A stretch of DNA of 64,000 nucleotides, from positions 1 to 64,000 of the forward strand of contig CANNZV010002488.1 of NCBI GenBank assembly GCA_947561585.1, given 5' to 3'. The notes beneath the pieces are model-generated. The model did not search any database. It saw only the letters and a list, made by a program, of their open reading frames with translations, and was not told the origin of the DNA. Position 1 is the stretch's first letter. Each line of letters opens with the position of its first letter. Below are positions 23,201-33,980 of this stretch, in pieces. Source of the stretch: Caprella mutica. Taxonomy: Eukaryota; Arthropoda; Malacostraca; Amphipoda; Caprellidae. The position numbers and the translations under genes were made by a program.

Positions 23201-26200
23201 GAAACCTCTGAGTTATGTAGTACTCAAGTAATGACTAATGGAGGACCTGAATGATGATGTATTTTCTATGTCTAAATTATAGAAAATTATATATTGCTTT
23301 AAATTATCCCTCGATGACTAAACTATCTAGTGCACCTGAGATATGAAGGAACCAATAGGTATTTCATAACTCAGGAATTTTCCTGTATTTGCTACTAACT
23401 CACCTCTGCAATGCGAGAAGTTTTTTCAGACCAAGAGTACACATTTTTCAGCAACAGAGCAGTCTTAAAACCAGAGGCAAAGTCAATCGCCTCAACACAA
23501 ACCTGAGGAAGAGAACATTGATGAAAAATATTAAAGAAATCATTCTTTACACATTCCAATCCAGTTATTGCTAATAAGCAAATATATTAGATCGTATTTG
23601 ATTGGGACATTGGAAATAGATTGAATAATGTTGAATTATTGCATCTATCATTATCTTAAATTTATAATATATATATAATATTGACAGTTATTATACATAT
23701 ATCTTTAGACAAGTAGCTAAGGCTATATTTTTTTCAAGTTAACATATTTAGGTACTCACCTCTCTGAATTTCTTTATAGCCTCTTTTTCTTTAAGTGTGA
23801 TCAGTTCTTCACAGTCAATCTCCAGTAAATATATATCGAGATCATTGCAGAGTTTCAACACTAGGGTGCGCTTGCCACAACCTTGTGGACCACTAACTAG
23901 CTGCACATCTGCCAAACAAGGAGTTATTACAGCACTAATTTAAGAGGGAATTCTCTATCAGGTTGCTATTTAGTTTTAAAATAAAGTTGAAGAATTATTT
24001 TCTTTTATGAACGAAAAGGAGGATGATTCATTAACTCGGAATTTATCCAACTCAATTTGACAATAGCTACCTAATAGGTTAATAATTTACTCAGATAAAT
24101 ATTATTTTGAATAGAGAAGTAGCAACATTAGTTGTAACTATCAAAATATTTGTTATTTTTACATAGAAAATAATGATGGCCAAATTTCATAAAAATGATC
24201 ACTATAACTGTCCAATAATATTGAATTAGTGCATCGTATGAATTCTGAACAAATGTAATCTCATTTTTCACTCACATCTTATCAGATATTTTTCGCTGTC
24301 ACTAATGGCTTTCTCAAGTTCTTCCAACGAATCATTCATTCCCCCAAAACAATCCACAGTCTTTTCATCAGAACATTTTATTGAAGATATTATCACTTGT
24401 TCTTCAATATCTTCACTATTTGATCTATGGTTACAGTTTTTGCCTTCATCAACAAAACCATACCCTACAAATGCTTTAGCTTTGGAGGTTTTGACACAAC
24501 CAGGGCACAATTTCAGAAATTCTACGTAAATGTTTTCAATTCCTAAGAGCTGGGCTAGGCTGTTATTTCTCAATTTGATGGTAGAGTTGGGCACAACACC
24601 ATACCTGCCTAGTATGTTTCTAACTGATTTCAGAAACTGAGTCTTCCTTCTAACATAATTCAATATTGGCTCTTTGTTATTGACTGTGACTTCGATAGCT
24701 ATTTGGCAAATGGGAGTTTTTTCTAGCAAGGAGATGTCTTCTACTGGTACCAAATGTTCACTTGGTCTTCTCATGACTGGTAATTGAACACAGTCTGTTG
24801 TACTGACAAAGAAGACCTCTTCATTTGTTTCTGGGCTTTTCAGTGACCCTTCAACATAGGGAATGTACTTTGCTATAATAGTGGTATAGTCTCTGACTTT
24901 GATACAAAAAAAGTCTCCAACTTTGCCCTGCAATAAAAAATATAACTTTAAATGAAAATATAAATTATGAAATAGCTACTTATCATCTCGCATTTGACTT
25001 TTTTTTAGAATAAATTAGTGAATATTGAGGTTTGTGCATAATATCCTAAATGATTTTGGTAAACATAATTAGCAAACATAAAAAAAGTTTGTATTTGACA
25101 GTAAATCTTCTTTGATATGTCTTCATTTCTATTTAAATTATTTCAGCCATGTCAGTAGATTATTAGCTATTTATTTTTATGTTACCATCAATTTTGGTGC
25201 CAAATTATGTTTCATACTTCCAATTATTGAAAGTATGTTGGTGGATTTTCAAGCTTTCTAAAAAGGACAGTGGAATTAAAGGCACCAAATACAAACTGGA
25301 ATATAACTACAGTAATATATTAACAGAAGTAAGTATATCCCACTCTGCAGAAACAAGAAAAGTGATCCTAGAGATTTATTCTTTTGTTCACAATTCACTA
25401 TATAATTAATATAAATGTAGGAATTGATTCACAAGTCTTTGAAGTAAAATTAATGTAAATGTAGGAATCAATTAAAAATTGCATAGAATTTTTTTTGTTT
25501 AAAAAGACAATATTTTCCTATTAAAAACAAGAAGTATAGAATATCCTAAATATCTCCCATATTCAACAGACCTGGCTATTTTAATTTCAAAATTCATGTC
25601 TGGCTAATCCAATGTGAATTATCCCGGGGCATCAAATTAAAATAGCCAGATATTTTTATCAATTCATTCCTTTGATAATAACAAGATTGCTCAATAAATA
25701 AAATAATTAGTTATTGCTGAAATAGTGTTGTTTCAGTCAATTAGTGAACAGCATCTAATAAACTGCTATGAGAAGTTTATAGGTAGCTACTTACAATTTT
25801 TGCCTTTATTAAAAAAAAAAAATTTGGTGCATTGACATCCACTGGTCTCTTCAAATAGGTGAAAAAATCCCTCAACATATTTTCAACAATTTAGGCTTTT
25901 GGCACCAAATTAGTCACCAAAAATTATTGGTAATAATATAAAAATTGGTTGGTAAAAAATACTCTAATTTAACTGAATATCATTTCAGAGAAATTTATCA
26001 GAAAACAAAAACTGTTACTAAGGTAAGGCCAGAGTTATCATACGGTTTCACAATTTTGATCATATAAGATTGTTTAATTTAAATTAAATATTAAATTAGA
26101 TCAACTTACCCCAAGCAGTACCACAAGTGTGTTGCTCACTAGTGCATTCTGTAAGTCTGTAAATTCCTCACTTTCATACACTTCCAGAGATACATAGACA

Positions 26201-26211
26201 CTTTCTGCCAT
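17290..26211 (-). CDS. PEX6: PEX6-like peroxisomal AAA+ ATPase, 12 exons
   Basis: PEX6 works with PEX1 to extract the receptor PEX5 from the peroxisome membrane (family knowledge). Exons in coding order: 26110-26211, 24276-24927, 23760-23908, 23404-23502, 22684-22823, 22264-22402, 21899-22130, 20942-21050, 19627-19718, 19072-19179, 18529-18656, 17290-17544. All junctions are GT-AG with agreeing phases, giving 734 residues. D1 has Walker [10 protein letters not shown] (258-266), but its Walker B position reads [13 protein letters not shown] without an acidic pair, as in PEX6. D2 is complete: GPPGCGKT (510-517), [16 protein letters not shown] (566-572), IGATNNP and [13 protein letters not shown] after the arginine finger and the C-terminal helix favour PEX6 over other AAA proteins. 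It is shorter than fly or human PEX6 at the N-terminus. A small exon between 17545 and 18528 could be missed. Confidence 0.78.
19795..20940. repeat. 21-bp minisatellite filling PEX6 intron 8
   Basis: There are about 54 copies of the unit ACCTTAAAATGTTCAATAGT plus one base, with variants TCAAAATGTCC and TTTAACAGTC grouped in runs. On the coding (minus) strand each unit reads GTAACTATTGAACATTTTAA plus G. The first unit starts with the real exon 8 donor GAG|GTAAGT (exon edge 20942). Every unit thus repeats an AAG|GTAACT or GAG|GTGACT string resembling a 5' splice site. Long frames on both strands are artefacts of the 21-bp period, a multiple of three. Confidence 0.95.
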
Positions 26212-26394
26212 ATTCAATAACTGCGTCAAAAGATATTTATGAACAACTAACTAGTTTCTAAAACACAAAATAATCATTAATCTCTACCAGTGCGCCTAGA
26301 TAGTAATAATAGTAAAAAGTATTGGCAGACAAAATTATAAAAATGAACAGGCTATTGATCCCAGTATCTCTGACTGTCTGACAGAGAGTGTGGG

Positions 26395-26770
26395 TAAAAT
26401 CAAATAATTAATTTAGTAGGGGTTTAACGTCTGCTTCGGAACCAAAGGCCATATTGCTGACGTCAAAAGGAAATTAAATACAAGGGACTAGAAGAAACAG
26501 TCAGAAAGGAAAGTGGCTCCATGAACAAAGTCAATTACCATCGTCGGTGACAATGTTCATAGATGCAGAAAAGCTACTCCGTGAATGCAGTCACTTACCA
26601 AGGAATGTGACGAAACGGGACACAAGCACCGGTGGCTGCACTCACGAATGGAAGAGGAAAATGAAGAGGTGATAGTGAATGAAGCCTACGAGCCTACCTA
26701 ACACAAAATCTAAGACCTCGTAATTGAAGAGCATAACCCTAGCACTAACTACAAAACTGCAACTAGCGTT
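26395..26770. repeat. Dispersed repeat, copy 1
   Basis: It starts near GGGGTTTAACGTCTGCTTCG and runs through ACCGGTGGCTGCACTCACGA to ACACAAAATCTAAGACC. The reverse complement of the same order is found at 34945-35290, and fragments at 13600-13680 and 14612-14715. No coding capacity or clear inverted tips were seen. It could be a SINE-like or non-autonomous element. It lies just upstream of PEX6. Confidence 0.6.
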
Positions 26771-26924
26771 ATAAAAAATGACAAACATGGTAAAAATGAA
26801 AAAAGACAATGCATAATCCAAATTACAACAGTTCGGGGCCCAAAAGACACTCCCTTCTATTCCATTCACCACAGATAGCTTCAGGTTAGAGCCCCTGAGG
26901 GCTAAAATCAAATAAAACATCACT

Positions 26925-28140
26925 TTAGTACCTACATTAATGATTAGTACATCACTTTAGTATATGACAACATCACTTTAGTATATGAGTCATCACTTTA
27001 GTATATGAGTCATCACTTTAGTATATGAGTCATCACTTTAGTATATGAGTCATCACTTTAGTATATGAGTCATCACTTTAGTATATGAGTCATCACTTTA
27101 GTAGCTATATGAGTCATCACTTTAGTATATGAGTCATCACTTTAGTATATGAGTCATCACTTTAGTATATGAGTCATCACTTTGGTATATGAGTCATCAC
27201 TTTGGTATATGAGTCATCACTTTGGTATATGAGTCATCACTTTGGTATATGAGTCATCACTTTGGTATATGAGTCATCACTTTGGTATATGAGTCATCAC
27301 TTTGGTATATGAGTCATCACTTTGGTATATGAGTCATCACTTTGGTATATGAGTCATCACTTTGGTATATGAGTCATCACTTTGGTATATGAGTCATCAC
27401 TTTGGTATATTAGTCATCACTTTGGTATATGAGTCATCACTTTGGTATATGAGTCATCACTTTGGTATATGAGTCATCACTTTGGTATATGAGTCATCAC
27501 TTTGGTATATGAGTCATCACTTTGGTATATGAGTCATCACTTTGGTATATGAGTCATCACTTTGGTATATGAGTCATCACTTTGGTATATGAGTCATCAC
27601 TTTGGTATATTAGTCATCACTTTGGTATATTAGTCATCACTTTGGTATATTAGTCATCACTTTGGTATTTTAGTCATCACTTTGGTATATTAGTCATCAC
27701 TTTGGTATATTAGTCATCACTTTGGTATATTAGTCATCACTTTGGTATATTAGTCATCACTTTGGTATATTAGTACATCACTTTAGTATATTAGTACATC
27801 ACTTTAGTATATTAGTACATCACTTTAGTATATTAGTACATCACTTTAGTATATTAGTACATCACTTTAGTATATTAGTACATCACTTTAGTATATTAGT
27901 ACATCACTTTAGTATATTAGTACATCACTTTAGTATATTAGTACATCACTTTAGTATATTAGTACATCACTTTAGTATATTAGTACATCACTTTAGTATA
28001 TTAGTACATCACTTTAGTATATTAGTACATCACTTTAGTATAATAGTACATCACTTTAGTATATTAGTACATCACTTCAGTTAGTTTAGTATATTAGTAC
28101 ATCACTTCAGTTAGTTTAGTATATTAGTACATCACTTTAG
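26925..28140. repeat. 20/21-bp minisatellite upstream of PEX6
   Basis: About 58 copies of TCACTTTGGTATATGAGTCA or its relatives. Variants are in homogeneous blocks: TTTAG...GAG first, then TTTGG...GAG, then TTTGG...TAG, then a 21-bp TTTAG...TAGTACA form, then two longer units (CAGTTAG). One unit near 27101 has the 4-base insertion GCTA. The block order shows successive expansion waves. Confidence 0.95.
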
Positions 28141-29605
28141 ACAAGTAAAATATTATGGCTCATGAACTCTCCATTTGTCTCTCCATAAATAACAAATTAT
28201 CGTAAGTTCTCTCCAAAATAACATTGTAGCATAGGAGAAAAATAGATATTTCTCTATAGATATATCGAAGGGCTCAAAATAACTGTCACAAACTCGCCAT
28301 TAAAATGGAGAGTTTGGACATGCTTTATCATCTGGCATCTAAGCATCTTAGTACATCACTTTAGACCTACGTTAGTAGCTACCACTTACCAGGCCAAGTA
28401 AAATAGTATGGATCATAAACTCTTCATTTGTGACTTGTCTTGCCAAAAATAACTAAAATAACATTGTAGCATAGGAGAAAAATAGATATTTCTCACCATT
28501 TGTAATTGAAGGGCTCAAAATAACTGTCACAAACTCGCCATTATAATGGCGAGTTTGAGAATTGAGCATACAGAGTTCAATATATAAGTTAGTCAGTGGG
28601 ATTTTGTGAACCAAAGACAAACTGGCATGTAAACATAGGAATTAAAATCAATTAATTAGAAAATTATCGAACAATATCTAAAAGCTGAGCGGCGCACCAC
28701 ATTACGGAGCAGTTCAATATGGCAGAGCACTGCATTTTCTACCAATTGTCTCAACGTAAATAAATGGCCGTTATGTAGTTTGTTGTTCTATGCACATCAT
28801 AATTGTTTAAAGACCTGGCAGGGGGAATCTGAGGGCGGCACGTCTCTCGATACATGATACATCTACCTCCATATTTGACTCCGTTTCAGTCCGTCTCGAT
28901 CTCAGTCCGTTCCGCTACATTTTGGTCGGTTACCGGTGTTCATCCAAGTGTTCTTTGGCAATATATAACCTCATTGAGCATTTAAAATGATGCAAACAAT
29001 TCTTTAAAATACATATGATATATGCCCAGTCTGCAGAATGAGTCTCTTCTCATGCAGAGACTTTAATTTGAGAGAGCTACTCTCTGTCCTCGGACTCTCA
29101 GCAGCAGATTCAAAATCTCCCGCAGCTAAATTAATGGTAACATAGGAATTAAATCAAAATCTCCCGCAGGCGCAGAGATCTCCAATTTTTAAAATTTCAT
29201 TCAAAAACTCCCGCAGAGAGTCTTGGAAAAAAGTTCCATATTCTGCAGACTGGATATATGCCTTCGTTTCGGTCCGTTCCGGTTCATTTAGGTCGGTTCC
29301 GGTGTTCAACCAAGTGTTCTTTGGCAATATATAACCTCATTGAGCATTTAAAATGATGCAAACAGTTCTTTAACGTACATATTTGACTCCGTTTTGGTCC
29401 CTTTCGGTCCCGGCGATGCAAGTAAAATAGTATGTCTCATAAACTCACCATTTGTCTCTCCAGCTCTCTCCAAAATTCAACAATTTCTCTCCAAAATGAT
29501 CAAATTATCATTAATTCTCTCCAAAATAACATTGTAGCATAGGAGAAAAATAGATTAAACTCGCCATTTGCAATTGAAGAGATCAAAATAACTGTCACAA
29601 ACTCG
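28141..29605. repeat. Three diverged copies of a ~190-bp dispersed repeat
   Basis: Copies at about 28141-28345, 28385-28560 and 29415-29605 share AAGTAAAATA...ATGG, AACATTGTAGCATAGGAGAA, CTCAAAATAACTGTCACAA and ACTCGCCATTA. The third copy is cut at CAAACTCG by the giant element; the rest of it (CCATTAAAATGG, GAGTTTGGACATGC) continues at 56484. A second pair of direct repeats lies at 28890-28985 and 29268-29375 (TTCTTTGGCAATATATAACC). Confidence 0.75.
28675..28870. mobile_element. Element C relative, partial
   Basis: It starts with the element-C tip TATCTAAAAGCTGAGCGGCG and continues with its internal motifs TATGTAGTTTGTTGT, AATTGTTTAA and CCTGGCAGGGGG. The opposite inverted tip was not found, so this copy is truncated or rearranged. 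Confidence 0.5.
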
Positions 29606-29958
29606 GGGTGTGCCTAAAAAGCGTCCGGTAGCGTCCGGAAGCGTCCGGTAGCGTCCGAAAGCGTCCGGTAGCGTCCGAAAGCGTCCGGTAGCGTCCGAAA
29701 GCGTCCGGTAGCGTCGGAAAGAATGTAATGACGCCCTTTACAGTGTACAATATTATTTATATCATATGATGAATGGTAATTTACATTTTTGAAGGTTACG
29801 GTTATATATTGGATAGTTCACGCTCCCGGACGCTTTAAAAGCGTTCGGAAGCGTTTAGAAAAGTCCGGTAATATCTAGTACCGCCCGGTACACTGTACAT
29901 GATTATTTATATCATATGATGAATGGTAATTTACATATTTAAAGGTTACGGTTACCTA
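29606..29958. repeat. Left terminal inverted repeat: tip and first satellite units
   Basis: The 18-base tip is followed by about ten 10-bp units AGCGTCCGGT / AGCGTCCGAA (about 29620-29720), then ATGTAATGACGCCC and two diverged satellite units. The same order occurs inverted at the right end (56399-56475, with about six 10-bp units). The array continues at 36792 after the nested element. Confidence 0.88.
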
Positions 29959-30299
29959 CCCAGCAAACATTGCAACGTCGGCCGTATGCTGGCGTGCATC
30001 GGCAACCTTATGGCAACGTCGTGCATCGGCAAATTGATTCATTTCGACATCGGCACAACGTCGGCTACACAACATACGGCCGTCAGATGGATATTATTTG
30101 TCGGCAGGACGTCGTTCTTACAACAGTCGGCCGACAGACTAATATTATTTGTCGGCACGATGTCAATACCCAACAATCGGCCGCTTGATGGATATCAAGT
30201 GTTGGCACGATGTTGGCAAAACAACTATAATTATACATGCAAATTAATATTAAGTATTTGTCGCTGCGATGTTGACAAAACAAATAACAGCCACTTACT

Positions 30300-33200
30300 A
30301 TGTAAAAATTGAATGTAAAAAAATTGATGTAATTTTTTTTGTAAAAAATTATGTAAAAAATTTATGTAAAATATTTTTTGGTAGCTAAAGAAATATTAAT
30401 TTGAAAAAATTATGGTAAAAAAATTATGTAAAAAATGTAGGCCTATATCAAAAATGTATGTAAAAAATTATATAAAAAAAACTATGTACCTACAAAAATG
30501 TACCTAGGCCTATGTAAAAAATATAAAATAGAGTTACATGTTGCGTTCCATTGTTTATTACTATCATTTATAAATCATATAAAGAGTTTTAAATTATCCT
30601 AGTAATATTAAAAATAAAAATCATTGAATCAATAAAACCACAAAATGTAGGTATATACATTTTAGTTAATCCTTACATAAATATTCTGTGACATATAAGT
30701 TCTTTTCGTTCATATTACGAACTTCTTCATAAAACATACATTAATTTTGCAAATTAATTTGCGCCATCAGTGGATTATATATTATCCAGAACGTTCTTTT
30801 AAAAAGACCTTGATACCGATAATTTAAATATTCTTGGGAAACTCGACATCAAATTTTATTCATTGATTTAAATTATCCAGTACAAATTTTGAGAAATACT
30901 TTGGTAACTGGATGAAAATTATAATGCTATTATAGGTACCTAGAATTAGTTATCGTAAACTATACGAGAGTCGACATTATTGGAACAATGCGAGCAGAGC
31001 AATGTAGCGTCACTGCGTCAGTCCAACGAAACTCTAAATCTGTTATATACCGCCAGTTAAATATTAAATAGGTACCATAAATTTGTTAACCAGACTAATT
31101 CTACTTCGTATGAGTTATAATTAGGTACCCATGTTATCGCAATATAAAAAAGTGGTAGTAGAGCCAAAGAGAATTTTCTACCTAACACAAATAGGTAAGT
31201 ACGGTAAAGTACCTAGCCTACCTGGTAGTTGGTACCTACCAGGCTTTTCAATTTTAAAGTCTCCCATTAAGGTAAGTACTAAGTACCTATGTACCTACCT
31301 AGCATGTAGGCTATGACCGTTAGGTCTGACTTGGTATGTACTAGATATGCTATCCGTTATGCGAAATAGCATTTTATGAAGTGTCATGGTCAATTTGGCT
31401 GTCACCATGTCAGCCAAACTTACTCTGCTTGATTGATAATATGATATAATTTATAAAATATTAGGGCCTAATTATTAATTATCTAGAGGCTAGGTTGAAG
31501 TTTGAACCTTAAGCTTAAGGTAGGTTCCTGGTAGACACTAGATATTATTAGTGTTGCTGTAACCTAAACCTAGTGTTGATGAAGTCTTAGTCTTGTCTGT
31601 AATCTGTACTCAGTAGCTAAGCTAGGTGTAGGTACCTATTAGGCTATTTGGTGCACTGAACTGTGAACTCTTTACTATTCTAAGACTTTCTAAGATTAAA
31701 GAATCTGGAGAAAAGATGCCATCAATTTTTCATAATTTTGGCTAATGACTAGTCCTCCAATATTTCCCATGTTTAAATTTTTGGTAATATAGGATTATAT
31801 ATAGCATAATGTCCTCTGACATGACAAGAAACTTTATTTTGGAGAAATAATTATGCAATAGCTATATGTGCCAAGACTAAGAGTACCTTTTACAGTTTAC
31901 TATATATTCCCATATAGTAATTACTACCTAATTAATAATAGTATATTCCATTAATACCATTTAATTTACTAACTACTTATTTTAGGAGAAAAAATGTTGG
32001 AAGTTTCAAGTGTTGGAAGATTAGGTACCAGACTGTAGGAACTGGTAGCGTGTTCTCCAAGAAATCCTCTATTTTGGCTTCTGTTCTCAGTAAAATACAT
32101 GTGAATTTAGGAGGAAATTAAGGATTGTTTGCACAGAATATGTTAAAAATGTCCCATGTAACATGTTCTGCAGACTGGGGCCAAGATTAGCCAAATTAAG
32201 GGAAAATGTTGGTAGCTTTTTTACTGATTTTTGTATTTAATCCCTCCCATCTTATAGAATAATAGAGGCTGGCAAACGCCAAAGTTCCAAACTGTAGGCC
32301 AATTGCCAATTTTGAGCTTATGCTTAACCTAAATCTCAAAGGATTTCTGAAAATTTATATGGGATATGATCATTGATGGGAACATAGGAATTATTAATTC
32401 TAAATTTGAAACTAATTTGACATTAGTACCTGAGTTTATGATCCTTTGAAATCATGAAATGAGTAATGACTGACTGCATAAGATGGGTGATTGGTGAAGT
32501 TGTGAAATTTATCTGGAAAATAATGAGGCCTTGAATTGACCTTCTGCAATATCCGGCGACAATTTTCCAATTAATTTCTATTTTTACATGTAATTATTGG
32601 AGAGTATTTTGCAATTTTGGGTCATTTTGGCGAGAAATTTGAAAATCTTTGAAGAGAAATTTGAAATTTTTTGGAGAGAAATTGTCTGAAAAATTAAATA
32701 TCTGGAAAAATTTAAGCAAGTATTTGGATTCAACTAACTTATCCTGAAACATGGCCAAAAGTCAAAGGAGTTCAGTGCACCCAATACAGTGGGCTTCATC
32801 ATGTCATGGACACCATCCACAGCCACAATTGTGTAAATTTCACAGTTCCATCAGCTTATCAGTGAAATTTTTACCCCTTTGAAAATAATATTCTATAATT
32901 CTAGTAAAGTCTGTGGATATTCAGCTATTTATTTCTGTGTTACAATCAATTTTTACTGGTTAACTTGGGAGAATATTGGTGAATCAGCCATATTATAATT
33001 ATTGAAATTATATATGTAGATTGTTTTATCTTTTTGTAAAGTCATTGGTTTTTTGTGCACCAAAACAGACTGGGACACCAGCTTACAGCAACAATAGTAA
33101 TAATGCCTACATTTAAGGCTTAACTTAATTATTAATAGTTAATATAGCCTATTATCAATCAACCAGAGTTTCAATGTCTGATTGTACTAGTTAGTCACCA

Positions 33201-33960
33201 AGGTTACTAATTAGTATATGTGACTGTATGATTAAATTCTTCACCATATATATTTCAATTTATAAAAAAATAGTCCAAAAAGATTGATGGTTAGGACTAG
33301 GTACTGCCTACTGGGTGCATTGGAATGCATGCATTATTTTTGCCTATAGTAAGTATTTCTTCAAGCACAACTCTGAAATCTTTGCTAATAATTAAGATTA
33401 TTGTTAGCAAAGATTGTACTGCTAATTTTAGTAATATACCAGCTTGCAAACTGTGTCAATGTCACCAAAGATATATGGAAATGTTTTTTGAGGGGAAATA
33501 TATCTTTGCAAAATCTTGAACTATTTTGTAATTAATTCCTATATTTACATGTAATTATTGCATGAGTTTTGGAGATACAGCTAGCTTGCTAACTATAGAT
33601 AAACAAATATAGTATCAACCAAATGACTAAAAAGGATTGAACCTATTTTGAAAACTGAATGAAGTTGATAATACATTTACATGCCAATAACAATGGACAG
33701 CATTGAAAGTGCGTAATTAATTGGGTGAAATGGAGATTATTTTATTTGGAAAATTCTATACATATTTAAACTCATAATTTATAGAAATTGTTTTGAAATT
33801 AATTTTTCATGTAAATTTAAGAACGATTGTGAATATATATTTCATATAACTAGCTGCATGACTTCTTTCTCAAGCTTGCAAAGTTGTGATTATCTTCTTT
33901 TTGACAAATAACTATAAGATGATTGTTGTTAAGTTTTGATGACTGTTCCATAATAATGAC
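30300..33960. other. Non-coding interior of the nested element
   Basis: About 30300-30520 is low-complexity ATGTAAAAAATT. About 31000-31700 is rich in GTAGGTACCTA. At 32030-32110 a string of about 50 bases (from TGTTCTCCAAGAAATCCTCT) is shared with 56805-56865. Family-A relatives lie at 32160 and 32900-33070. No open frame of note. Confidence 0.45.
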
Positions 33961-33980
33961 ACCAACTATTTCCTTTATAG

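Noticed and set aside
26925..28140. Possible CRISPR array (regular 20-21 bp repeats)
   Set aside because: The repeats are contiguous without spacers, lie in a eukaryotic intron-bearing context, and have no cas genes nearby.
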